Assembly (NCBI GenBank): GCA_964592855.1
Contig: CAZQKI010000021.1
Location: 1-40,275 of the forward strand
Reading direction: 5' to 3'
DNA length: 40,275 bases
DNA from: JAAYLN01 sp964592855
GTDB lineage: Bacteria; Verrucomicrobiota; Kiritimatiellia; RFP12; JAAYLN01
Below the pieces are notes generated by a model that was given only the letters and a program-made list of their open reading frames with translations, had not been told where the DNA came from and did no database searches. The translations under genes were made by a program, and so were the position numbers. This document shows, piece by piece, positions 33,901 to 40,275 of the stretch (position 1 is its first letter; each line of letters starts with the position of its first letter).

Positions 33901-36900
33901 CTATTTGGATGAGCCCACGATCAAAGACCGATCCCGTCGCCCCGTGGCTGCATCCTGGATCACCAATGACGTGGCGGCGGTCTCCGGCACGGGCAGCAGG
34001 ATCTCCAGCGCCACCGTGTTCACGCCTTTCCGCAGTTCCACCGGTTCCGCGTGGACGCCCCCTTTCTTTGCGAGCGCCTTCCAATCCGCTTCCACCGGCA
34101 TGCCGTTCAGGAAAATCCGCTCCGGCGCCGTTGGTCCCGCAAAGCCGATACGCACCTTCTTCGCTTCCGGCGACAGCACGTCCGTGACTGCTGCCAGCAG
34201 CGAGGTGGGCGCCTTGCCCTTTTCTAACAGGAGTGCCGTCAGCACCGGCCAGTCAAGCACGGTTCCGATCGTCACCTTCGGCCAGCCACGTATCTCGGCG
34301 TCGCCCGGATCCAGCGCGGCTGCGGGGCCAGTCTCCCAGGCCGCCTCGTTCCAGGGCTTCATCTCGAGCATGCTGATGCGCCAGTTCTGCTCCAGGTTCT
34401 GATCGAGGAACAGTCTTCCGGCGTCGAATGCCGCCCCGTCCACGGTCGCGTGCAGGGGAATCCAGGCCAGGCCGGGATCGAGTTTCGAGGGATCGGCCCA
34501 GGCCACGGGCCACTCGAACCGCTCCGTGGTTCCTGGAGGGACGCGTTTTGCCGCGACACGAGCGCCGTCCGCCCAACCCGGGTAGGGGTCACAGGAGAGA
34601 GCCACTTCCCGGCCCCGATCTGTGAAATTATCGACGCGAAGCGAGACGACACCGCCCGAAATGACGCCGATCCAATGCGGAGCCCGCTGATAAGGATTGA
34701 CCGGCACAAGCCACCGGGTTTCGATGGGTTCCAACCCGGGCGAGGTCAATCGCACCGGTACGCCCTGATTGCGTCCGCCGCGCAAGGACTGGGCATCCAC
34801 CCTTGACAATCGGTAGTTGAAAACAAAAGCGGCCGGCGCACCGGGTTTCGGGTTCAGGGTCAAGCGCGCGGGACCGTCCATGAGAAAACCCGCCGGGACC
34901 GCGGGCTCGATCGTCACCTCGGGCGCATCGACCAGACTTGTGGTCACGCGGCCCTTCAACGCAACCAGGATTACATCGCCTTCCAGGACCGGCGTACTGT
35001 CGAGAAGCACACGGAAGGGGGGCTGGAGTTTCGGTGGCAGAGACGCGGCGACTGGCCGGCCACCAGGGGCTTCAGTCTTTGTCAATTTCACGGCAGCGGT
35101 TGCTCCGTCGGTCAGATCTTCCACCAGCACGGTCCATTCGCCGTCGGGATCCGTGAGCGCGACCGGGATCGACAGGCGAACCGGATCCGGTCCGGTTCCC
35201 CACACGGACAGGCCGGGCAACTCTTTGCCGCCAGCGTCAAGCAGGTGCACACGATACGTGTGGGCGGTACGGAGGGGGACGCCGTTCCCGGGCAGTCGGC
35301 TAATCACTAGGTCCAGAGTTGTGCCGCCGGCCACCGCCGCAGGCGCGGTCACCTGCAAGCGGCCGTCAGCCGGTTTCTCCTTAAGCAGGGATAGGATCGC
35401 GCCAACCCCCTTGGGAAGATTCACGTCCACGTACCGGCCGCGCGCATCCTGTTTCCACTCCAGGGTTCGGCCGGCGCAGAGGTCGCGGACGGCGTGAAGG
35501 GTCGGATCGGCCGCATACAAGCGGCTTTGCACGTTTGTCTTGGCCTCGGTGACCACGATGACGTAAGCCTGGGAGCGGTCAGCCGTTTCCACAACGGAGC
35601 CCAGGATGTCGGAATGAAATGCTCCGGTTTCGTCCGCGAAACGGAAGGATTCCCTAATTCCCGCGCGATCCAGCATGGCGCGCGTGAATGCGCCGCTGGC
35701 CGGACGGTTGAGAGGCAGGCGCGCGTTCAGACACAAGACCCAACCTTTCCCAACGACTCCGGTCCAGGCGATCGTCCGATCGCCCTGCCGAACGGCCTGG
35801 AGGGGACTGTCGGATGCGAGCACACCTTCGCCGCCGGGGATGCCCAGGACGTGGGTTCCGTTCAGGCCGGGGAAGGATTCCTTCAGTACGGACAGATCCA
35901 GTTCGATGGCTGGTGTATGTTTGATGCCGGCCGGTATGGAAACAGGCAGTAGTGTCAACCCGAAAGCTGGGGCCGCGTTGGAGTAAGCATCCGGAGTGAA
36001 AACGAGGCCAGCGCCGTCGCGGACGGCCCGGATGATCGCATTCGTATCAGGCGCGCCGCTGGATCTTTGGAGTACCAGCAACTTACGCCCCGTTGTGTTG
36101 GTGCCGCAGTCGGGTTGGACCCCGCAGGCGAGCAGGCCTTCGAAGAGTCCGTTTTCGAGGCTGCTCCAGCCGGGGTGATAGTAGAGGACGCCGGTCTCGA
36201 CCCGGTTTCGGACGCCCAGCAACACGGGCGCGAGCGGATGGATGCGGTCATGCACCGTCTTGAGCATCTCTCCGGATGGCGTAAGTTTTCCGGCCGCGTC
36301 CGCGATTCTGTCGCCGTACCCGTCGCCGGGACAGTAGATCGGGAAAAAGCGGCCCGCTGCGGCCAGAGAGCCCCATGTGATCCGGGAACACTGTTCGAAG
36401 GGGGGTTTCAGATTGATCAGCCAACTCCAGGGCATGGTCCCGTAGCACGGAAGTCCGGCCGTGAAGAGCCCCATAATTTGCACAGTCGAATATTTGTTAT
36501 AGGCCCGGTTGTGCATGGAATCGTAGAAGTTGTCGATGAGGCCGGCACCCATTCCCGGGGTCAATTGGACGGTTGGATTCAGTTCTCGCACGACTGCCAT
36601 ATGCAGGCGGATCAGGTCGGGCACCCAGGACTGAAAGGCCCATTTCAGTTTAATGGCGTTCGGGCCCGTCGCTTGGGGAAAGCCGTCGTGCAGCACCTCG
36701 TCCCAGCCCAGGCAATCCGTCTGCATCAGGGCGTTCCATTTTGCAATCGTGGAGACGCCCGGCGTCTTCTCCCGGACGCGCCAAGCCATCAGCGTGTTGA
36801 GCCGTTTTTTTGCGGGATCGTCGTATTCGCTCCAGCCCAGTTCGTCATACATATCCATGACCACAAAACCTGGGTCATTTTCAATCCAACCCATCCAGCG

Positions 36901-38208
36901 CTTGTAATGCTCCAGACCGGATGCCTGGCGGTTTGTAAAGGCCTGTTCAGTCCACAGTCCGGTGGATTTAAGGGGGGCATGGTCCACAAACCAGCGGTAG
37001 CGGAAGTAATAGTTGAACCGGCGGCCCGTGTTGATTCCCGCGAGTTTGACGCCCTCTGATTCCTCGCGGCTCATATCGTGGCCGTCCCAGGTGCCCCAGA
37101 GCAGGTCGCGATCGAACTCGAAGCGCTCGAGGCGGGCCACGGGTTTGCGGACGGATCCCTTGTGCAGGGGGTCGCTCTTGGACGGATTGAACGTTGCTTC
37201 CAGCACCTCGGGAATGGTTGGCAGGGCGGGACCGATGAAACGGCCGCCGGAATCCCGAAGACGGGCGACGATAAAATATTGGCCCGCGGGAAGCGGCGGC
37301 GCGGTGATTGAAAAAGACGTCATAACCGGCTTATCGGGCGTGATCGCGAGGGGCCGTTCCTCGCGCCAGAAAACGCGCTCCCGGTCGTCCATGAGTTCCG
37401 TCACCAGGACGGGATTGGACTCGGGGGAGTCCACCCGCGTGACGGTGATCGTCACCGCGAGCAGGATAGGGCCCGGCGGAAAGACCGGCGGCGTCTCGAT
37501 CACGAGCGTGAACGGCTCCTCCACTGTGTCGGGCGCCGCTTCGATGGTGATGGCCGTCTCGACCTTCAGTGGCGGCGGGAGGGGTGGGGGTTGCTGCGCC
37601 GCATCCTCCATCACGGGTATATCGGCTATCGACAAGTCCGCGTCGGGCATAGCCGGCCGTGCGGTCGGGGGAGGGCGCTGGGCGTCGGGGATAAGGGAGA
37701 CGAGCGTGTAGCGGCCAGGGGGCAGGGCCGGCAGGGCCAAGGTTACGGATATCCCGAGTGATCGTTCCTTCTTGAAACTCAGGCGCACCGCCTTGCCGCT
37801 CCAGACGGTCTTGCCGGAGACATCCCGCAGTTCGTTAGTCAGGGTAATGGTCCGCTTGGAGTTAAGGTTGTCGGTCACGGTGAACAACAAGGGAAATGCG
37901 CAGGGCGTTCCTTTAACAACCGGCGGGGGCTTGATGGCGATGGAGAACGGCGGCTTGGGCGTGGCGGAGACCGTTTCGGCAAACAGGTTCGGGCAGACGA
38001 CGGACGCCAGCAGCCAACTCCCCAATAAGATGAATGCCCGCAACGGCTCGCCTCGCGCCCGCCGACGCATGACTTCCGCGGCGTGATTGGCCTCGATTGA
38101 ATAGCCGTACAGTTTGGCGGCGCGCAGGATGCGGTTGCGCAGCGCTCGCGGGAGGGTCATCTGCGAGACGTTTAGTCGACGTGCCAGATCTTCTTGAGTT
38201 TTGCCCAT
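33901..38208 (-). CDS. Giant secreted glycosidase-like protein, read in frame with a LacI DNA-binding remnant
   Basis: The open frame from ATG 38208 codes for 1435 aa. Residues 1-55 are a LacI-type DNA-binding segment. From residue 56 the sequence LRAFILLGSWLLASVVCPNL with cleavage at LFA-ET is a proper signal peptide; its Leu codon is TTG (38043), preceded by GAGG, so a 1380-aa secreted protein starting there is likely. Beta domains in the first third (Ala/Pro-rich) lead to a barrel-like region with FDRDLLWGTWDGHDM, FVVMDMYDELGWSEYDD (candidate catalytic Glu) and WSWLINLKPPFEQ, then a GATase-like segment (KLLVLQRSSGAPD, GAGLVFTPDAYSNAAP) and several Ig-like folds. The plan parallels the glycosidase half of the 20315 protein. 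No glycoside hydrolase family can be fixed by eye. It is probably expressed from the promoter/operator at 38268-38308. Confidence 0.7.
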   Translation of the reverse strand: MGKTQEDLARRLNVSQMTLPRALRNRILRAAKLYGYSIEANHAAEVMRRRARGEPLRAFILLGSWLLASVVCPNLFAETVSATPKPPFSIAIKPPPVVKGTPCAFPLLFTVTDNLNSKRTITLTNELRDVSGKTVWSGKAVRLSFKKERSLGISVTLALPALPPGRYTLVSLIPDAQRPPPTARPAMPDADLSIADIPVMEDAAQQPPPLPPPLKVETAITIEAAPDTVEEPFTLVIETPPVFPPGPILLAVTITVTRVDSPESNPVLVTELMDDRERVFWREERPLAITPDKPVMTSFSITAPPLPAGQYFIVARLRDSGGRFIGPALPTIPEVLEATFNPSKSDPLHKGSVRKPVARLERFEFDRDLLWGTWDGHDMSREESEGVKLAGINTGRRFNYYFRYRWFVDHAPLKSTGLWTEQAFTNRQASGLEHYKRWMGWIENDPGFVVMDMYDELGWSEYDDPAKKRLNTLMAWRVREKTPGVSTIAKWNALMQTDCLGWDEVLHDGFPQATGPNAIKLKWAFQSWVPDLIRLHMAVVRELNPTVQLTPGMGAGLIDNFYDSMHNRAYNKYSTVQIMGLFTAGLPCYGTMPWSWLINLKPPFEQCSRITWGSLAAAGRFFPIYCPGDGYGDRIADAAGKLTPSGEMLKTVHDRIHPLAPVLLGVRNRVETGVLYYHPGWSSLENGLFEGLLACGVQPDCGTNTTGRKLLVLQRSSGAPDTNAIIRAVRDGAGLVFTPDAYSNAAPAFGLTLLPVSIPAGIKHTPAIELDLSVLKESFPGLNGTHVLGIPGGEGVLASDSPLQAVRQGDRTIAWTGVVGKGWVLCLNARLPLNRPASGAFTRAMLDRAGIRESFRFADETGAFHSDILGSVVETADRSQAYVIVVTEAKTNVQSRLYAADPTLHAVRDLCAGRTLEWKQDARGRYVDVNLPKGVGAILSLLKEKPADGRLQVTAPAAVAGGTTLDLVISRLPGNGVPLRTAHTYRVHLLDAGGKELPGLSVWGTGPDPVRLSIPVALTDPDGEWTVLVEDLTDGATAAVKLTKTEAPGGRPVAASLPPKLQPPFRVLLDSTPVLEGDVILVALKGRVTTSLVDAPEVTIEPAVPAGFLMDGPARLTLNPKPGAPAAFVFNYRLSRVDAQSLRGGRNQGVPVRLTSPGLEPIETRWLVPVNPYQRAPHWIGVISGGVVSLRVDNFTDRGREVALSCDPYPGWADGARVAAKRVPPGTTERFEWPVAWADPSKLDPGLAWIPLHATVDGAAFDAGRLFLDQNLEQNWRISMLEMKPWNEAAWETGPAAALDPGDAEIRGWPKVTIGTVLDWPVLTALLLEKGKAPTSLLAAVTDVLSPEAKKVRIGFAGPTAPERIFLNGMPVEADWKALAKKGGVHAEPVELRKGVNTVALEILLPVPETAATSLVIQDAATGRRDRSLIVGSSK
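38044..38208 (-). pseudogene. LacI-family helix-turn-helix remnant fused to the secreted protein
   Basis: MGKTQEDLARRLNVSQMTLP, then RALRN, RILRAAKLYGYS and ANHAAEVMRRRARGE, line up with the N-terminus of the intact regulator at 12098-13129. The recognition helix is kept except Ser to Pro (TVSRALRN becomes TLPRALRN), nine residues after RALRN are gone, and the whole effector domain is replaced in frame by a signal peptide. A strong AAGGAGG precedes the ATG, so the fusion may still be translated. As a cytoplasmic regulator it should be dead. Confidence 0.75.
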
Positions 38209-38267
38209 TGCGCGTGCGTCGCCTCCTTCAAATGGACGCCGGCGGACTCGTCATCTACGAACCAACA

Positions 38268-38308
38268 GTTTGCGCAAACAGGTTAGGGCAACCACCGGGT
38301 TTCGTCAA
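38268..38308 (-). promoter_or_regulatory. Promoter with perfect palindromic LacI-type operator (site D)
   Basis: On the - strand TTGACG (38308-38303), 17 bp, TAACCT (38285-38280), followed without a gap by GTTTGCGCAAAC (38279-38268), a perfect 12-bp palindrome. The layout, with the -10 touching the operator, is the same as for the intact LacI gene at site B, so this was probably the autoregulated promoter of the decayed regulator. Confidence 0.75.
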
Positions 38309-38352
38309 TGGCAAACAGAAACAAAACAGGAGCCTTCGCGACCCGCAGTTGA

Positions 38353-38673
38353 GACCGTTCCATCGGGCTGACCATGATGCTGCGGGGGGGGGCTGCCCCC
38401 GGCCAGCTGGCCGTGGAAGGGAAGGTCTCCGCGGTCCGCGGTTTGCCCGATGTCCTGATGCTGCAACTCGGAAAAGGCGCGCTCGTGATCGATCACTCCA
38501 GTCCCGACCGGGAAGCCGGCTCCGGCCCTACGCGGATGAACGCCTGGATCACGGCGTGGCAAAACCGGATGCGCGAGGCCGGGCTTCTCGCTGGCGGCCA
38601 ACCCGACACAAGCCGCCTGGCCCCCACGGCGCCCGGCCTGGATCTCCAGGATTGGTTCCTGAGAAAACTGTAA
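38353..38673 (+). pseudogene. C-terminal fragment of a 1683-aa-like giant protein
   Basis: The frame opens after a TGA at 38350-38352 and contains VRGLPDVLMLQLGKGALVID, then HSSPDREAGSGPTRMNAW and MREAGLLAGGQPD. These match the last roughly 85 residues of the giant protein ending at 25366 (LREVLLLQVGRGWLVLDRSS, GSGPSRMNDW). Only this tail is left; upstream is the divergent promoter of the LacI-fusion gene. The ATG at 38374 could start a 99-aa product but is not a natural gene start. It is a remnant of a second copy of the giant SUMF1/GH-like gene. Confidence 0.75.
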
Positions 38674-38684
38674 CAGAGCGCCCG

Positions 38685-38768
38685 ATGAAATTGAAGATTT
38701 CCGGCCTGACCACGGCTTGCCTGGTCTTCGTCGCTCAGTGGCTGATGTCCGACGGACAGGGATCGTAG
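38685..38768 (+). pseudogene. Signal-peptide stub of a truncated secreted-protein gene
   Basis: ATG 38685 reads MKLKISGLTTACLVFVAQWL and stops at TAG 38766-38768 after 27 codons. The sequence is a good signal peptide starting 11 bases after the stop of the preceding fragment, the usual spacing of genes in this region. Its 3' part overlaps the end of the GH29 remnant on the other strand, so the gene was cut where the inverted fragment joins. Confidence 0.5.
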
Positions 38769-39241
38769 TGTGGGTGTGGCACCTTGGGCACGCGCATTCC
38801 ACCGGTCAAGTAAACTTCGGGCGTTTCATCACATTCGAACAGGTCGATGACCTGGTGCGGCGTCTTCCACTCCGTATCTGCCTCGCAGTAGCCCCAGCTG
38901 TTGTTGAGGGTCATGCAGGCCTCCCATGGCCGCCAAGGGTCTGGCGCACCCAAGTGCCCTTCCGGCGTTGCGAAGTCCCCGGCGAGCCCGTTCCGACCGT
39001 TGAACAGGATGTGCGGTTGGATCTCCCGCACCATCGCGTTCATGCGCTCCGCCTGCCAACCGTTCGCGTCGAATGCGCTGGCTGTGAAGCGTGCGGCCAA
39101 CTTGCGGTAATCCGTTGGAGCGATCTGCTCCCGGTTCATCGTCCACTCGTGTCGCCCCAACAGACTGTAAAGTCCGTAGTGCACAATCATTCCGTACCGC
39201 AGTTCCGCAAACTTCATTGCATCTGACATGAAACTATCCAT
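38735..39241 (-). pseudogene. GH29 alpha-L-fucosidase-like gene with deleted catalytic core
   Basis: From ATG 39241 (or 39229) the frame reads MKFAELRYGMIVHYGLYSLL and DYRKLAARFTASAFDANGW, the N-terminal GH29 blocks. It then passes straight to MNAMVREIQPHILFNGRNG, GDFATPEG and WEACMTLNNSWGY, which belong about 125 residues further on (compare FSPDAW at 54-59 and RLIRELQPGIMINDRG near 187 in the intact fucosidase at 19059). The HHDGF motif and the nucleophile Asp are in the missing part, so the product cannot be active. The join is in frame. After TEWKTPHQVIDLFE the similarity ends and a stop comes at 38735, before the LNVGP motif. A candidate promoter lies at 39341-39369. Confidence 0.7.
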
Positions 39242-39340
39242 CCGGCCATGAGCGGGAGCAGGGCGTGCATCATCGGGCCTGCATGTGCTCCCGTCGACAT
39301 TCCCGAGGCTTGCGCCCGCATGACATCCTGGTTGACCTGG

Positions 39341-39369
39341 ATCATGCCATGCCTCGGGTGACCTGTCAA
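39341..39369 (-). promoter_or_regulatory. Candidate promoter for the GH29 remnant
   Basis: On the - strand TTGACA (39369-39364), 17 bp, CATGAT (39346-39341). Spacing is perfect and the -10 moderate. The leader to the remnant's start would be about 95 bases. Confidence 0.4.
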
Positions 39370-39475
39370 CGCCGGTTTAGAATGACGCTTCTTCGCTTCT
39401 TCGACTTCTTCGACTGGTCAATGGCTGGTCAATCCACCCTATCTTACGACCTAAGAGAAAGGCGTCACCGACGTG

Positions 39476-39504
39476 TTGACAGTCAGATTGTCTTAGAGTA
39501 CTAT
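39476..39504 (+). promoter_or_regulatory. Sigma-70-type promoter of the toxin-antitoxin operon
   Basis: TTGACA at 39476-39481, 17 bp, TACTAT at 39499-39504. Inside is GACA-N7-TGTC, a small dyad in the spacer that could be the site for antitoxin autorepression. Confidence 0.7.
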
Positions 39505-39529
39505 TTGCAGCACATGAAAGAGTACGCTT

Positions 39530-39787
39530 ATGAGCATTATTTCCGCAGGAGAACTGAAACGCCGCGGCGTAACCGCCTTCTCCCCGGCATTGGCTGAGGA
39601 TGACGAGGTCATGATCACGGTCCGGGGTAAATGCCAGTATGTCGTGATGAAAGCCGACCGCTACGCCAGACTGCGCGAAGCCGAACTGGATCACGCCCTG
39701 CATGAGGCCCGGGCCGACTATGCCGCCGGGCGCATTGCAGATGATTCCGTAACCGGGCATTTGAAGCGGATTCGCGCACATGTATAG
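39530..39787 (+). CDS. Type II antitoxin, Phd/YefM-like
   Basis: An 85-aa protein. MSIISAGELKRRGVTAFSPA, DEVMITVRGKCQYVVMKAD and YARLREAELDHALHEARADY match Phd/YefM-type antitoxins: an N-terminal DNA-binding fold, the T-x-RGK-x-x-YVVM strand, then a long C-terminal helix that wraps the toxin. It should neutralise the RelE/ParE-type toxin encoded next and repress their common promoter. The ATG at 39530 has only a weak ribosome-binding site (GAAAGAG). It overlaps the toxin gene by 8 bp, typical of coupled translation. Confidence 0.8.
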   Translation: MSIISAGELKRRGVTAFSPALAEDDEVMITVRGKCQYVVMKADRYARLREAELDHALHEARADYAAGRIADDSVTGHLKRIRAHV

Positions 39788-40052
39788 GGTCATCTTTACC
39801 GAATGCTATACACGACGGGCGATTCGATTCCTCCGCAAGCACCCGGAACTGCAGCGCCAGTACGAAAAGACTCTGCAATTGCTGGAGATCAACCCGTTTC
39901 ATCCGTCGCTGCGGCTGCACAAGCTTTCCGGTCATCTGCAAGACGTCCATTCCGTTTCGATCAACCGTTCGTACCGTATTACCCTCGAGTTCCTGATCCT
40001 GGACGCCACAATCGTACCGGTCAACGTGGGTTCGCACGACACCGTTTACTGA
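39780..40052 (+). CDS. Type II toxin, RelE/ParE superfamily
   Basis: A 90-aa protein: MYRVIFTECYTRRAIRFLRK, then HPELQRQYEKTLQLLEINPF, LRLHKLSGHLQDVHSVSINR and SYRITLEFLI. The order helix, helix, 'L.G...d..SvsIn.sYRi' and C-terminal strands is that of RelE/YafQ/ParE toxins; the Lys/Arg/Tyr content suits an mRNA-interferase-like surface, but a ParE gyrase-poison role cannot be excluded. It is complete and looks functional, unlike the neighbouring gene remnants. Expression depends on the promoter at 39476. Confidence 0.8.
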   Translation: MYRVIFTECYTRRAIRFLRKHPELQRQYEKTLQLLEINPFHPSLRLHKLSGHLQDVHSVSINRSYRITLEFLILDATIVPVNVGSHDTVY

Positions 40053-40275
40053 ACAGAATTATGATCCCTTCAGCTTTATCCGCCGAATCCCGCCTAATCT
40101 TCAGCGACCTACTCGTCGTAGTGCTGCCCACCAAATATTTCAGGCGACGGATTGACACTGGGGCGGGGGTACGCTACATTCAAAACACATTCAATAACGG
40201 GGCGTGAATCGGTGGAGCAACTCAGTGTCGATACGTACCGACTGGGAGGCTGTCCGGTGTGGTCCTTGAAGACGC
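40053..40275 (+). other. Right-edge intergenic region leading to a gene outside the window
   Basis: About 100 featureless bases after the toxin precede the promoter at 40152. Beyond it an open frame could begin at GTG 40203 or 40212, but too little is left to choose a start or judge a product. Confidence 0.4.
40152..40180 (+). promoter_or_regulatory. Sigma-70-type promoter near the right edge
   Basis: TTGACA at 40152-40157, 17 bp, TACATT at 40175-40180, the same boxes as at 1036. It points to a gene beginning at or beyond the window edge. Confidence 0.6.

Larger units (their letters stand above)
39242..39529. other. Intergenic region between the GH29 remnant and the toxin-antitoxin genes
   Basis: It holds a candidate - strand promoter (39341-39369), the toxin-antitoxin promoter (39476-39504), a long inverted repeat CGGGAGCA-N25-TGCTCCCG (39253-39293) in the predicted leader of the GH29 remnant, and short repeats of CTTCTTCG and CTGGTCAAT around 39389-39430. 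No gene is visible. Confidence 0.5.

Noticed and set aside
33901..38208. Functional membrane-linked or one-component LacI regulator with a sensor domain
   Set aside because: Nine HTH residues are deleted, a Pro replaces Ser in the recognition helix, and the junction is a cleavable signal peptide, so a decayed fusion is more likely.
39389..39430. Tandem CTTCTTCG/CTGGTCAAT repeats as an attachment or origin site
   Set aside because: Too few and too short copies, with no integrase or replication gene nearby.

Overview
The window looks like an accessory polysaccharide-degradation region from a GC-rich bacterium of the PVC group, most likely Kiritimatiellota or a related Verrucomicrobiota lineage. 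This is inferred from the gene mix: S1 sulfatases, GH29 fucosidases, secreted SUMF1-fold proteins, a DUF4838 protein, a PQQ-type propeller, a FAD_oxidored enzyme, an autotransporter-type beta-strand repeat protein, and LacI-type regulators set among sugar genes. No rRNA, tRNA or ribosomal-protein gene was seen, so the assignment is indirect.

Left part (1-8300). The 3' end of an SGNH/sialate O-acetylesterase overlaps an amidohydrolase gene whose middle is missing. After a hairpin-repeat region come a small lipoprotein-like gene (probably frameshifted), a 1170-aa secreted subtilase and an S1 sulfatase. A repeat-rich intergenic island follows, with 12-bp, 24-bp and 7-bp repeat families and fragments of a nitroreductase-like gene and an ATPase beta gene.

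Centre (8262-33525). A secreted beta-strand-repeat protein converges on a sulfatase-LacI pair. The LacI gene faces a parallel beta-helix surface protein across one shared operator. Then comes a run of ten tightly packed + strand genes (15626-33525), several with ATGA-type overlaps: SUMF1-fold protein, PQQ propeller, FAD oxidoreductase, GH29 fucosidase, a 1683-aa SUMF1/glycosidase fusion, a beta-helix protein with an F5/8-type tail, a small beta-sandwich protein, a DUF4838 protein, a heparinase II/III-like protein and a nitrilase-family amidase. Together they suggest breakdown of a sulfated, fucose- and uronate-containing polysaccharide.

Right part (33489-40275). This resembles a decayed second copy of the sulfatase/LacI/glycosidase module: a sulfatase with its middle missing, a 1380-1435-aa secreted glycosidase-like protein fused to a LacI DNA-binding remnant, an isolated C-terminus of a 1683-aa-like protein, a signal-peptide stub and an internally deleted GH29 gene. 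An intact toxin-antitoxin pair closes the window.

The strongest system-level signals are four related 12-bp LacI-type operators (consensus G[TA]TTRCGYAA[TA]C) placed at promoters; three secreted proteins sharing a C-terminal tail of the form [GA]T[LFV][LI]xIR-COOH; and repeated gene remnants that keep both ends but lose the middle. Most promoters identified have an exact 17-bp spacer.
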